Shown in pieces: positions 8,742 to 16,918 of a stretch of 56,289 nucleotides of DNA. The notes beneath the pieces were generated by a model. It was not told the origin of the DNA and made no database searches. It was given only the letters and a program-made list of their open reading frames with translations. Position 1 is the first letter of the stretch; each line of letters starts with the position of its first letter. Source of the DNA: JBBDRW01 sp040905265 (GTDB lineage Bacteria; Bacteroidota; Rhodothermia; Balneolales; Balneolaceae); assembly GCA_040905265.1 (NCBI GenBank), contig JBBDRW010000028.1, forward strand, positions 1 through 56,289, given 5' to 3'. Made by a program: the position numbers and the translations under genes.

Positions 8742-9860
8742 ATGGATCAGAAAGACAAGCAGCTTCTGCGACATTACCTTGGGAAAGCGGACATCCGGGT
8801 CAGCGGGAATCGGCCATGGGATATCCGTATTCATGACGAGCGAGTCTATTCACAGATCCTCGCAGAGGGATCAATAGCTGCCGGTGAAAGTTATATGAGT
8901 GGCTGGTGGGACGCGAACGAACTGGACCGGTTTTTTGAAAAGGTATTCGAGGCAAATCTGCAGGATACCATCTACAAACCGACACAAATTATCTGGTTGT
9001 CCCTCAAAAACAAACTATTTAACACACAGACGACAAGCCGCTCCTACCGGGTCGGCATGCAACACTACGACCGCGGGCTCGACCTGTTTAGCCGCATGCT
9101 TGACAAGCGGCTCATCTACAGCTGTGCCTACTGGAACGATGCCGGGGATCTGGAGGAAGCGCAAGAGAAGAAACTCGATCTGATTTGCCGAAAACTGGAA
9201 CTCGAACCGGGAATGCGCCTGCTTGACATCGGCTGCGGATGGGGAGGTTTACTGAAATACGCTGCGGAGAACTATGGCGTGGAAGGTACCGGAATTACCG
9301 TTTCCCAAACGCAGGCAGTTTACGCAAACGAATCCTGCAAACGGCTTCCGGTTACGATCCAGCTGAAGGATTACCGAAATCTGGAAGGGACATACGACCG
9401 CATCGCCTCAATCGGCATGGTAGAACATGTCGGGGCAAAAAACTACGCTACATTTATCCAGAAGGCGTCAGACTGCCTGGCCGAGGACGGCCTGTTTCTG
9501 CTTCATACGATCGGGAACAGACGTTCTATTCTCCATACAGACCCCTGGATTGAACGGTATATTTTCCCGAATTCGATGGTCCCGTCGATCGCACAACTGA
9601 GCCGGGCTTTAGAACCCTTTTTCAGGCTGGAGGATCTGCACAGTTTCGGCCCCGATTACGACCGGACAATCATGGCGTGGGACCAAAACTTCAGAGATCG
9701 CTGGGATGAAATATCCGATGCGTATGGAAAGGTCTTCTACCGTATGTGGAGATACTACCTGATGAGCAGTGCCGCATCATTCCGAACCCGCCAGCTTCAG
9801 CTTTGGCAACTGCTGCTCGCCAAACACGCCCGCCGGGAGTTGGTCAGGACGGTCCGGTAA
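8742..9860 (+). CDS. cfa: Cyclopropane-fatty-acyl-phospholipid synthase
   Basis: SAM-dependent enzyme that adds a methylene bridge to double bonds of unsaturated acyl chains in membrane phospholipids, usually in stationary phase or stress. The 372-residue protein aligns along its full length with E. coli Cfa: EGSIAAGESYMSGWWD near 47, GMQHYDRGLDLFSRMLD near 106, YSCAYWNDAGDLEEAQ, the SAM loop LDIGCGWGGLLKYAA near 163, GMVEHVGAKNY, LLHTIGN, and FRTRQLQLWQ close to the end. The ATG at 8742 is chosen; 26 further in-frame codons upstream do not resemble the family. It converges with the peroxiredoxin gene. Confidence 0.94.
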   Translation: MDQKDKQLLRHYLGKADIRVSGNRPWDIRIHDERVYSQILAEGSIAAGESYMSGWWDANELDRFFEKVFEANLQDTIYKPTQIIWLSLKNKLFNTQTTSRSYRVGMQHYDRGLDLFSRMLDKRLIYSCAYWNDAGDLEEAQEKKLDLICRKLELEPGMRLLDIGCGWGGLLKYAAENYGVEGTGITVSQTQAVYANESCKRLPVTIQLKDYRNLEGTYDRIASIGMVEHVGAKNYATFIQKASDCLAEDGLFLLHTIGNRRSILHTDPWIERYIFPNSMVPSIAQLSRALEPFFRLEDLHSFGPDYDRTIMAWDQNFRDRWDEISDAYGKVFYRMWRYYLMSSAASFRTRQLQLWQLLLAKHARRELVRTVR

Positions 9861-9921
9861 CGTACTTTTGAAGATGTTGCGAGGAGTCTGTTTCAGCGTT
9901 TCAGCAATGCAGAGAGAGATA

Positions 9922-10512
9922 TCATTGGTTCAGCGCGAGCTGTTCGATCGCAGTCATAACGGCTTCACTGTCGCCGGCTGCGTCAACCTCTGTATCCCGA
10001 TATACAATAGTCCCCTCTCTGTCGATGATAAATGTCCAGCGGGACGCTGTCACTCCACGGGTCAATTCCACGGTTTCGCCATCCACTTCCCGGGTAATGG
10101 TTCCGCCATCCCGGAGAGGAACTCCGAATGCACTTGCAATAGAGCCTTCAGGATCGGAAAGCAATGGGAAATTAAGATTGTTTGTGATTTTAAAGACCTT
10201 CAGGCTTTCGACCAGATCACCGCTGACTCCAACCACTTCCGCACCCATCTCAGTCAATTTGGAACGGTTATCACGAAAGCTGCACGCCTGATCCGTACAC
10301 CCTCCCGTCATGGCTGCCGGATAGAAATAGACGACCAGAATCTGATCCCCGACAACATCTTCACTTTTCCAGGTTTCGCCGTCAGCCGTGGTTGCTTCAA
10401 ATGATGGTGCGATATCCCCGATCGTTAACGTTGCATCCTGTGCCATTGCATCGATTGTTAAGCCTGCTAAAATTAAAAATAAAACTGCTGAATTCGTCAG
10501 ATACTGTTTCAT
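9922..10512 (-). CDS. Secreted peroxiredoxin (Bcp/PrxQ type)
   Basis: Thiol peroxidase of the AhpC/TSA family that reduces H2O2 or organic peroxides. Unlike cytosolic Bcp it has an N-terminal signal peptide (hydrophobic 8-20, likely cut at AMA-Q25), so it acts in the periplasm. The active site reads PAAMTGGCTDQACSFRD: Cys72 should be peroxidatic and Cys77 resolving, the atypical two-Cys C-x4-C spacing of PrxQ. Total length is 196 residues. A GAGG ribosome site lies 7 bases before the ATG. It would need a periplasmic thioredoxin-like reductant; the TlpA-like lipoprotein at 29.2 kb is one candidate (inference). Confidence 0.9.
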   Translation of the reverse strand: MKQYLTNSAVLFLILAGLTIDAMAQDATLTIGDIAPSFEATTADGETWKSEDVVGDQILVVYFYPAAMTGGCTDQACSFRDNRSKLTEMGAEVVGVSGDLVESLKVFKITNNLNFPLLSDPEGSIASAFGVPLRDGGTITREVDGETVELTRGVTASRWTFIIDREGTIVYRDTEVDAAGDSEAVMTAIEQLALNQ

Positions 10513-10893
10513 GAGAGTCCTCGTAACTAAGTGTCCGGAAAACCGGACGGGTTATGAAATTTTCAAAATCAGAAAACGGAGCCTTTCCAATAATCCGGTT
10601 CTTTCTACGCCTATTAAACGTCCATACCTGAATATATGGTATTCAGTACCCTAAACAAGGTAAAAAAACTTACACCATATGAAAACCGTTCCATTGGAGC
10701 CTTTGAAAAACCAGGCTCATTTTTTGCACGCGAAGCGATTTTGCAAAGGCTCCCCATTGATTACCCGAATTGCTCTGCTCTTTTTTCTCTATCCTGATTC
10801 CCGTACATTTCTTCCGGTTCCTTTAATCTGAGAAGCTTCCGGAAGTGGTAACAGATTGACAACGAGTTCCAATGCCAACAATACCCAAGCCAG
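10513..10893. other. Divergent intergenic region with inverted repeat
   Basis: 381 bases between the leftward peroxiredoxin and the rightward lipoprotein gene. The main structure is the 10-bp perfect inverted repeat at 10696-10753. Near 10574 there is GGAGCCTTTCC, a partial match to the same motif. AT-rich stretches around 10630-10680 could hold a promoter, but no box pair is convincing. Confidence 0.5.
10696..10753. repeat. Inverted-repeat element, 10-bp arms
   Basis: GGAGCCTTTG (10696-10705) and CAAAGGCTCC (10744-10753) are perfect inverse complements around a 38-base core that starts AAAAACCAGGCTC and contains TTTTTTGC. The left half matches the dispersed GGAGCCTTTG-AAAAACC motif. It could be a bidirectional hairpin or a REP-like element. 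Confidence 0.6.
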
Positions 10894-11535
10894 ATGCGTA
10901 CCCTCACTCATATACCGGTTTTACTGATCCTGATCTGGATCACCGGGTGTGAACTGCTCGGCCAAAATGACGTGTACAACCTTACCGTCAGCGTCAATGA
11001 CCCGATACGCGGAACCGTCACACCTTCCAGCAGACAGTTCGAAGAGGGGGCAAAGGTTACCCTTGAAGCCGATGTCAAGGACATTTATGAGAATGGGTTC
11101 CGGTTCGGGTGGTGGAGCGGGGATGTCTCCGGAGAGGAAAACCCGCATACATTTACCATCCGGGGAGATACAGAAGCCATTGCTGTTATCCGAAGAAAGG
11201 AACACAGCCTGACCATCAACATTGAGGGGCAGGGCAGTGTAGTGCACGAACTGGCGGAAGGAAGTGAAGGAGGAGTAGCTGTCGACTTTCCCGATCTCTA
11301 TGACTACCAGCACGGTTCCCGGGTCCAACTGGAAGCTTTCCCGGCATCCGGATCGCAATTTTGTTACTGGAGAGGTGAAAATTACAGCTATTGTGATGAA
11401 AACAATCCTACCGGTAGTAATCCGCAAAATGTCAGACATCCGGGAATCTTCAAAAATATAACCATATCGGCCATCTTTGCTCCGGAACTCACATCTTGTC
11501 CAGGCCCCTGTGTTTCTCCGACTTCTTCAAATTGA
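10894..11535 (+). CDS. Lipoprotein with InlB B-repeat-like beta domains
   Basis: Predicted lipoprotein of 213 residues: a short hydrophobic leader ends in ITGC with the lipid-modified Cys19. The mature part contains two units like divergent InlB B-repeats (Flg_new_2 type). Unit 1 is about residues 27-100 (LTVSVNDPIRGTVTPSS, then EEGAKVTLEADV, FGWWSGDVSG, TFTIRGDTEAIAVI). Unit 2 is about 104-198 (LTINIEGQGSV, HGSRVQLEAFPASGSQFCYWRGE, ITISAIFAPE). Four cysteines in the last third may form disulfides. Such domains sit on the cell surface and often mediate adhesion or spacing; function here is unknown. It appears monocistronic. Confidence 0.75.
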   Translation: MRTLTHIPVLLILIWITGCELLGQNDVYNLTVSVNDPIRGTVTPSSRQFEEGAKVTLEADVKDIYENGFRFGWWSGDVSGEENPHTFTIRGDTEAIAVIRRKEHSLTINIEGQGSVVHELAEGSEGGVAVDFPDLYDYQHGSRVQLEAFPASGSQFCYWRGENYSYCDENNPTGSNPQNVRHPGIFKNITISAIFAPELTSCPGPCVSPTSSN

Positions 11536-11537
11536 AA

Positions 11538-11563
11538 AAGGGCAGTATTCTCTCTGCCCCTCT
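11538..11563 (+). terminator. Possible weak terminator after lipoprotein gene
   Basis: GGGCAG (11540-11545) pairs with CTGCCC (11554-11559) around an 8-base loop just past the stop; the A-rich run before it can pair partly with CTCTT after it. The uridine tract is poor, so termination is only possible. Confidence 0.4.
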
Positions 11564-11658
11564 TCACATTATAATCGATTGTAATATACAGAGCTGACCG
11601 CCTGGTTTCTTCCAGACAGCCAACCCTGCTCAGACCTTTTATAGAATCGAGAAAATCT

Positions 11659-12210
11659 CTACTGGCCAGGCTGCTGCTGCATCATGTTATCACCCTGGCG
11701 CTGCTGAAATAGAGCCTGAGCCCGCTGCTGAAGCTGGGGATCCATCTGAATCGCCATATTGATCTCCTGAAAGCGTTCCATCTCCATCCCCTCGTCTTCA
11801 ATAGCTGACGTCACATCCTGATCCATCGCACTTCCAATCTCTTCGATCTGGACAGATGCATTTTCATATCTCGCCATGTCTTCGGCACTGGCATCGATTG
11901 AGTCAGCAGGCTGGCCCATTTGAAGCGACTGCGCAATTGTACTGTAGGTCTCCACTTCAAGGCCTTCTTCTTCCAGAACGGCCAGCATCTCCTGTTCTGC
12001 ATCCATTTGTAAACTTCGTGCCCGTTCCGATGCATCCAGAAAAAGTTCCAGCTCTTCTTCGGAGACGTCAATATCCATCTGGGGCTGCTGCATCTGGCCA
12101 TTCATTGGCGGTTGCTGCTGTGAGTTTTCTGAAAGGTCAGATTCCGGCGCCTCACTTTGACAGCCGATAACGAGAAGCATAAGAACAACCGTGAAAATAT
12201 AGTTAGACAT
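11659..12210 (-). CDS. DUF4168-like lipoprotein
   Basis: Predicted lipoprotein of 183 residues; the leader ends VIGC with Cys17. A Gln/Met/Pro-rich linker (about 30-45) is followed by two alpha-helical acidic units of DUF4168 type: SEEELELFLDASERARSLQMDAEQEMLAVLEEEGL (50-84) and DMARYENASVQIEEI onward (109-165). Each unit ends with the motif pattern 'xEGxExExFxxIxxxxQM' that marks this family. The tail is again Gln/Met rich. The family is widespread in envelopes of bacteroidetes, cyanobacteria and proteobacteria without a known role. It converges with the B-repeat lipoprotein gene. Confidence 0.75.
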   Translation of the reverse strand: MSNYIFTVVLMLLVIGCQSEAPESDLSENSQQQPPMNGQMQQPQMDIDVSEEELELFLDASERARSLQMDAEQEMLAVLEEEGLEVETYSTIAQSLQMGQPADSIDASAEDMARYENASVQIEEIGSAMDQDVTSAIEDEGMEMERFQEINMAIQMDPQLQQRAQALFQQRQGDNMMQQQPGQ

Positions 12211-12372
12211 ATTCTGAGAATTTAATTTAGTTAATGAATTATTTGCAATTATCCCCTTTTTCGAACGAAGTACAAATCAATATGTTTCCCGATTATGATA
12301 CTTTTATCTCGTTAACCTTAATTTACAAGGAGATTCTGCCATACCAAAACAGCAATTGGCAGTAACCCAGAT

Positions 12373-13149
12373 TTAATCCCTCTTGCTGCCGGCAACATTC
12401 ACTCCGAGCCCACCGTCGATGCGAACCGGCTGGCCGGTAAAGAGCGCGCCTTTCTCACTGGAGACAAATGCAACAAACTCACCAATCTCCTCCTGGCTTG
12501 CCATCCGTTCAATCAGGTGAAGGTCGATCGTCTCCTGCCGCACCTGCTCCGGATCTGCCGAGAGGGCAAATGCAGCCCGGTTGAGCGGGGTGTCAACACC
12601 ACCCGGACAGATAGCGACGCAGCGGATTTGAGGTGCATAATCTACAGCAATACTCCGGGTCAGCCCCACCAGAGCCGATTTTGAAGTCACATAGGCGGCT
12701 ACCCGCTTCTGTGAAACAAATGCCTGAACGCTGGAGATGTTCACAATCACACCCCGATTCTGTTGCTGCATATAGGGAATGGCGAATTTGGAGCAGAGAA
12801 ATGCTCCTTTCACATTAACCCCCATCACCCTGTCCCACTCCTCCTCCGACATCTCTGTAACCGTTGCATAATGCAGAATTCCGGCGTTGTTCACCAGAAT
12901 ATCGAGGCTGCCAAACTCGTCAACGGTACGCTCCATCGCACGCTCAACCTCCGAACCATTAGCTATATCACAGGCGATATAGATGGAGCGCTCCCCGAGA
13001 TTCTCAGTGAGTTCACGGCCGGCTTCCCGATCCACATCCAGGACAGCAACATTCGCCCCTTCACGGTGGAATACGGATGCACAACCGGCGCCGATGCCTT
13101 TGGCACCGCCTGTGATGACGACTGTTTTTTCGCTGAGTGAGAGATCCAC
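12373..13149 (-). CDS. SDR oxidoreductase, third gene of SDR-FAH-SDR operon
   Basis: Classical short-chain dehydrogenase of 258 residues, NAD(P)-dependent. Visible are the Rossmann motif TGGAKGIG (about 13-20), Asp39 in VLDVD suggesting NAD preference, NNAGI near 86, catalytic Ser in NISSVQ and the Y-x3-K pair in YVTSK near 150. The start is GTG at 13149 with a GGTGGAG site about 8 bases in front, 5 bases after the FAH hydrolase stop, so translation is coupled. From context it is a sugar or sugar-acid dehydrogenase, possibly L-fucose (or rhamnose) dehydrogenase of the non-phosphorylated route; substrate unproven. Confidence 0.85.
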   Translation of the reverse strand: MDLSLSEKTVVITGGAKGIGAGCASVFHREGANVAVLDVDREAGRELTENLGERSIYIACDIANGSEVERAMERTVDEFGSLDILVNNAGILHYATVTEMSEEEWDRVMGVNVKGAFLCSKFAIPYMQQQNRGVIVNISSVQAFVSQKRVAAYVTSKSALVGLTRSIAVDYAPQIRCVAICPGGVDTPLNRAAFALSADPEQVRQETIDLHLIERMASQEEIGEFVAFVSSEKGALFTGQPVRIDGGLGVNVAGSKRD

Positions 13150-13154
13150 CGTTG

Positions 13155-14015
13155 TTACTCCACCGGGTATGAGGTTACCTTTTGTCTCGACTCGCCCAGC
13201 CCTTCGATACCGAGTTCAACCAGATCTCCGGGCTTCAAATACCGGGGAGGGTCAAATCCAAGACCTACGCCGGCAGGTGTACCTGTAGAGATAATGTCAC
13301 CTGGTTCCAGAGTCATAAACTGAGAGACATAACTGACAACCTCAGGGATATTGAATATCAGGTCGCGGGTAGTTCCGTCCTGAACGTTTTCACCATTTAC
13401 TTTCAGCCAGAGTCTGATATCGTGAATATCCTGAATTTCGTCTCTGGTTGCGATAAAGGGGCCGAGCGGTGCAAACGTATCGCAGCTCTTTCCCTTCACC
13501 CACTGGCCACCTCGCTCAAGCTGAAACGCCCGCTCGCTATAGTCATTGTGGATACAGTATCCGGCTACATGTTTCATTGCACTCTCCTCCGTTACATAGG
13601 AGGCTTTCTTTCCTATAATCACAGCCAGTTCAACCTCCCAGTCGGTCTTGCTGCTCCCTTTCGGGAGGATCAGATCATCATACGGGCCGACAATGGATGA
13701 CGTCGCCTTGAAAAACAGGATAGGCTCTTTTGGAATCTCCATCCCCCCTTCCTTTGCGTGATCTGCATAGTTTAACCCGATACAGACGATTTTTCCCGGA
13801 TTTGCTACAGGAGGGCCAAGCCGGGTCTCTCTGCTGACAACAGGGGCATCCGGGCCAAGTTGATCCACCAGGGCTGAGAGCTTTTGAAGCCCGTCGCCAC
13901 CAAAAAATTCCCGGTTATAGTCATGAACCTCTTTGCTGACGTCTATTCTTGTTCCATCGTTCAGAAGTACTCCCGGCTTCTCTTTGCCCGGGTGGCCATA
14001 TCGAATCAGTTTCAT
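13155..14015 (-). CDS. Fumarylacetoacetate hydrolase-family enzyme, likely 2,4-diketo-3-deoxy-L-fuconate hydrolase
   Basis: FAH-superfamily C-C bond hydrolase of 286 residues. Family features: the N-terminal cap MKLIRYGHPGKEKPGVL typical of the sugar-acid subgroup, GLNYADHAKEGG near 77 (catalytic His), metal ligands in SKTDWEVELAVIIG near 120 and the following HNDYSER segment, then ISTGTPAGVGLG near 244. In Xanthomonas and fungi such enzymes cleave 2,4-diketo-3-deoxy-fuconate or -rhamnonate to pyruvate plus L-lactate. Position between two SDR genes supports that assignment, though mutarotase, lactonase and dehydratase genes of the route are missing nearby. Related FAH enzymes acting on ureidoglycolate cannot be excluded. 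Confidence 0.82.
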   Translation of the reverse strand: MKLIRYGHPGKEKPGVLLNDGTRIDVSKEVHDYNREFFGGDGLQKLSALVDQLGPDAPVVSRETRLGPPVANPGKIVCIGLNYADHAKEGGMEIPKEPILFFKATSSIVGPYDDLILPKGSSKTDWEVELAVIIGKKASYVTEESAMKHVAGYCIHNDYSERAFQLERGGQWVKGKSCDTFAPLGPFIATRDEIQDIHDIRLWLKVNGENVQDGTTRDLIFNIPEVVSYVSQFMTLEPGDIISTGTPAGVGLGFDPPRYLKPGDLVELGIEGLGESRQKVTSYPVE

Positions 14016-14153
14016 AAGATGTAATTAGTGTTTATAAGAAAACTCTGTGTCTGTTCTGTTTGAAAAAACCGGTAATTCTTGTTCCGCAGGATAATATAAG
14101 GAGACTTTAAATCCGCCAGCCGGCGAATTAGTCAAAATCGAGGCCAGTCCCTA

Positions 14154-14984
14154 TCAGGAATTCAGGGTTGTATATCCACCATCAATCGGATAATTGGAAC
14201 CGGTGATAAACCCCGCCTCGTCACTGCAGAGAAAAAGTGCCAGGGAGGCGATCTCTCCCGGTTGCCCCATCCGTCCGATCGGCTGTGTTTGCGAAAGCTC
14301 TTCAAACATCTCCTTCTCCCGGCCAGGATAGTTCTCCTTCAGATAACCGTCAACGAATGGGGTATGTACACGAGCCGGGGAGATCGCATTGCACCGAATC
14401 CCGGCCTCCAGATAATCCTTTGCAATCGAGTAGGTCATCGTCAAAACCGCCCCTTTACTTGCTGAGTACGCAAATCGTTCAGCAATTCCGAGTGTAGCAG
14501 CAACAGAAGCGATATTCAGAATCACTCCGCCTCCAAACTCTTTCATGTAACGGACTGCGGCAAGAGAACAGTTGTAAACCCCTTTTGCATTGACGCTCAT
14601 CACCCGGTCAAAATCCTCTTCTGTTGTCTGGTCAAGCCTGCCGACCTGTGCAATACCGGCATTGTTTACCAGAATATCGAGTTTATGGTCACTCTTGGCA
14701 ATACGGGCAAAAACTGAAAACACATCCTTCTGATCCGCTACATTCACCGGATGAAACTGAGCACCTCCATCCAGGCCCGTTCCACTCACAGTTCCGGTGC
14801 GGGCCGATCCACTCTTCTGTATTGACTGAACCGCATCTTCGCCAGCCTGCCGATCCATATCAAGAATATGAACCATAGCTCCCTGCCCGGCAAACCGTTC
14901 GGCAATACTCCGGCCGATTCCTTTACCGGCGCCGGTAATGACAGCCGTCTTGCCGGCCAGTGAAAAAAGATGAGTCTTATCCAT
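14154..14984 (-). CDS. SDR oxidoreductase, likely 2-keto-3-deoxy-L-fuconate dehydrogenase
   Basis: Classical SDR of 276 residues and first gene of a three-gene leftward operon. TGAGKGIGRSIAERF (about 17-31) is the cofactor loop, Asp in HILDMD indicates NAD, NNAGIAQVG near 106, Ser in NIASV and YSASK near 173 form the active site. The segment RCNAISPARVHTPFVDGY and the following YPGREKEMF are typical of dehydrogenases grouped with 2-keto-3-deoxy-L-fuconate dehydrogenase, which makes the 2,4-diketo acid cleaved by the FAH enzyme downstream. An insert of about 14 residues near position 60 (SGSARTGTVSGTG) is longer than in most SDRs. Substrate is inferred from context. Confidence 0.83.
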   Translation of the reverse strand: MDKTHLFSLAGKTAVITGAGKGIGRSIAERFAGQGAMVHILDMDRQAGEDAVQSIQKSGSARTGTVSGTGLDGGAQFHPVNVADQKDVFSVFARIAKSDHKLDILVNNAGIAQVGRLDQTTEEDFDRVMSVNAKGVYNCSLAAVRYMKEFGGGVILNIASVAATLGIAERFAYSASKGAVLTMTYSIAKDYLEAGIRCNAISPARVHTPFVDGYLKENYPGREKEMFEELSQTQPIGRMGQPGEIASLALFLCSDEAGFITGSNYPIDGGYTTLNS

Positions 14985-15099
14985 AGATGGTAACTTTATA
15001 TCTGTTCCCGGGCCCGGCCGGAATCCGGCATGTTTACGTCAGTTTCCGTACAGATCCGGAAAATCCCACAATTATATCTTCAGCAAACCGGCCAACCAC

Positions 15100-15120
15100 A
15101 TTCAGTATTCTGTATTCTTC
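15100..15120 (-). repeat. Heptamer repeat cluster at the cysM 3' end
   Basis: Three 7-base units (ATTCAGT, ATTCTGT, ATTCTTC on plus; GAATACA-like on minus) run into the cysM stop codon at 15119-15121. Same repeat type as clusters at 20073, 21283 and 27555. Confidence 0.6.
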
Positions 15121-16003
15121 AATACTCAAAAAGCGGTGAACTCAGATAACGGTCTCCGCGGTCGCAAACGATCGAAACAATCACACCACTTTCAATCTCG
15201 CCGGCCAGGCGTACGGCCGCAGAAAGTGCCCCTCCGCTGCTTGTTCCTGCAAAAATCCCCTCTTCGGCCGACAATTTCCGGGTCATATCAACGGCCTCCT
15301 CCTCACTCACATCCATCATGATATCGACCCGGTCCGGTTCATAAATCCTGGGCATAAACTCTTCAGACCAGCGCCGGATTCCCGGAATTTTCGCTCCTTC
15401 ACCCGGTTGTGTACCTACAATCCGGACATCAGGATTCTGCTCTTTCAGGTACCGGGAGACTCCCATAATGGTACCGGTTGTACCCATTGCTGAGACAAAG
15501 TGGGTAATCGACCCCTCTGTATCCCTCCATATCTCAGGCCCTGTTGTACGGTAATGCATACCGTAGTTATCAGGGTTGGCAAACTGGTCAAGCATCCGGT
15601 ACTCTCCGCCTGAAGCCATCTCTTCCGCCAGCGTTCTTGAGTACTCAATCGATTTTTCAGCCGGCGTCAGAATCACCTCTGCACCATATGCCCTCATGGT
15701 TTGAACCCGCTCTTTCGTAGAATCTTCCGGCATGATGAGCGTCATCTTCAGGCCCTTCATCCTTGCGATCATGGCAAGGGCAATTCCCGTATTCCCGCTG
15801 GTCGCCTCCACCAGATGGTCGCCAGGGCGGATTTCACCCCGTTTCAGTGCACCATCCACCATTCCGAGTGCCGGGCGGTCTTTCACGCTCCCGCCGGGAT
15901 TCTGTCCCTCCAGCTTGCAGAAGATCCGGACGTTCGGGTTCGGACGGATATTTTGCAACTCCACCAACGGCGTATTCCCGATCAGATCAGCAACGGTCTT
16001 CAT
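15119..16003 (-). CDS. cysM: Cysteine synthase B
   Basis: PLP-dependent enzyme making L-cysteine from O-acetylserine and sulfide (or thiosulfate in CysM types). The 294-residue protein has the PLP lysine in PGGSVKDRPA (about Lys42), the substrate loop EATSGNTGIA near 68, the phosphate-binding GTTGTIMG near 174 and the C-terminal GTSSGGAL. CysM rather than CysK is suggested by length, by the N-terminal start VADLIGNTPLVEL and by the ALGMVDGALKRGEI segment. The gene starts 3 bases after the cysE stop, so the two are co-translated; CysE product is the CysM substrate. Confidence 0.93.
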   Translation of the reverse strand: MKTVADLIGNTPLVELQNIRPNPNVRIFCKLEGQNPGGSVKDRPALGMVDGALKRGEIRPGDHLVEATSGNTGIALAMIARMKGLKMTLIMPEDSTKERVQTMRAYGAEVILTPAEKSIEYSRTLAEEMASGGEYRMLDQFANPDNYGMHYRTTGPEIWRDTEGSITHFVSAMGTTGTIMGVSRYLKEQNPDVRIVGTQPGEGAKIPGIRRWSEEFMPRIYEPDRVDIMMDVSEEEAVDMTRKLSAEEGIFAGTSSGGALSAAVRLAGEIESGVIVSIVCDRGDRYLSSPLFEY

Positions 16004-16006
16004 TCT

Positions 16007-16828
16007 CTACAGCACCTCTTTCCGTTTGTCATTGACCTCTTTGATAAACTCCGCCTTGTAATAGACTTTTGAGAAAGGCGGCACACTTTCGGTCAGCCAG
16101 ACATTTCCACCGATAGTACTCTGGTAACCGACAACCGTATCCCCACCGAGGATCGAAGCGCCGGCATATATAACCACATGATCTTCGATCGTCGGGTGCC
16201 GCTTGACAGCGGCATCCTCTTTCCGAACACTCAGAGCTCCCAGAGTCACTCCCTGGTAGACTTTTACATAGTCCCCGATTATCGTAGTCTCGCCAATCAC
16301 AATACCGGTTCCATGGTCGATACAGAAGTGGCTCCCGATCCGGGCGCCGGGATGGATATCAATTCCTGTTCGGCTATGAGCATGTTCCGTTATCATACGC
16401 GCTATCAGTCCGAGCCCTTCATTAAAAAGCGCATGGGCAATTCGATAGGAAGCAATCGCGTAGAATCCGGGATATGCTCGTACAACCTCGGCTACGCTTC
16501 TCGCCGCCGGGTCTCCCTCATAGATCGCATCGATATCGAGTGCAAGCTCACTCTTCAGCTCTGGCAGACTCTTGAGAAAATCCTGAATGATCCCACTGTC
16601 TTTCACAGGGTCGTGTTCCGGCCGCTTTGAGAGGATGAAGAGAAGTTCTTCTTTGAGCTCGACAAGGTAAGATTCCAGGTCTTCTGGCCTGGTAATCTCT
16701 CTGGAACAGTGTTCCGGAAACATAAAGCCAAGCAGATTCCCAAAAAATTCAATGACGATCTTAGGTGAAGGACACCGGGCTGCCTTTCTGTGCTCTTCAA
16801 AGAGTTCGTCTAAATCTTGCCGATTCAT
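16007..16828 (-). CDS. cysE: Serine O-acetyltransferase
   Basis: Acetyl-CoA-dependent enzyme producing O-acetyl-L-serine, the first step of cysteine synthesis. The 273-residue protein has the helical N-terminal domain (about 1-140) and a left-handed beta-helix with hexapeptide repeats: GIDIHPGARIGSHFCIDHGTGIVIG (about 152-176), with the catalytic His-Asp pair, then VKVYQGVTLGALS and HPTIEDHVVIYAGASILGG. This longer form with a large helical domain is the type found in many bacteroidetes (EpsC/SAT relatives). The C-terminal tail lacks the usual terminal isoleucine peptide used to dock on CysK, consistent with pairing to CysM. Confidence 0.93.
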   Translation of the reverse strand: MNRQDLDELFEEHRKAARCPSPKIVIEFFGNLLGFMFPEHCSREITRPEDLESYLVELKEELLFILSKRPEHDPVKDSGIIQDFLKSLPELKSELALDIDAIYEGDPAARSVAEVVRAYPGFYAIASYRIAHALFNEGLGLIARMITEHAHSRTGIDIHPGARIGSHFCIDHGTGIVIGETTIIGDYVKVYQGVTLGALSVRKEDAAVKRHPTIEDHVVIYAGASILGGDTVVGYQSTIGGNVWLTESVPPFSKVYYKAEFIKEVNDKRKEVL

Positions 16829-16918
16829 GGGGTCAATTCGATTTAAATGTCATTTTTCTGCTGCCTCCGGCCCGGCAGTCGGGATCCGGCACTGTAAAGG
16901 TACAAAAAGATTTTCGGT

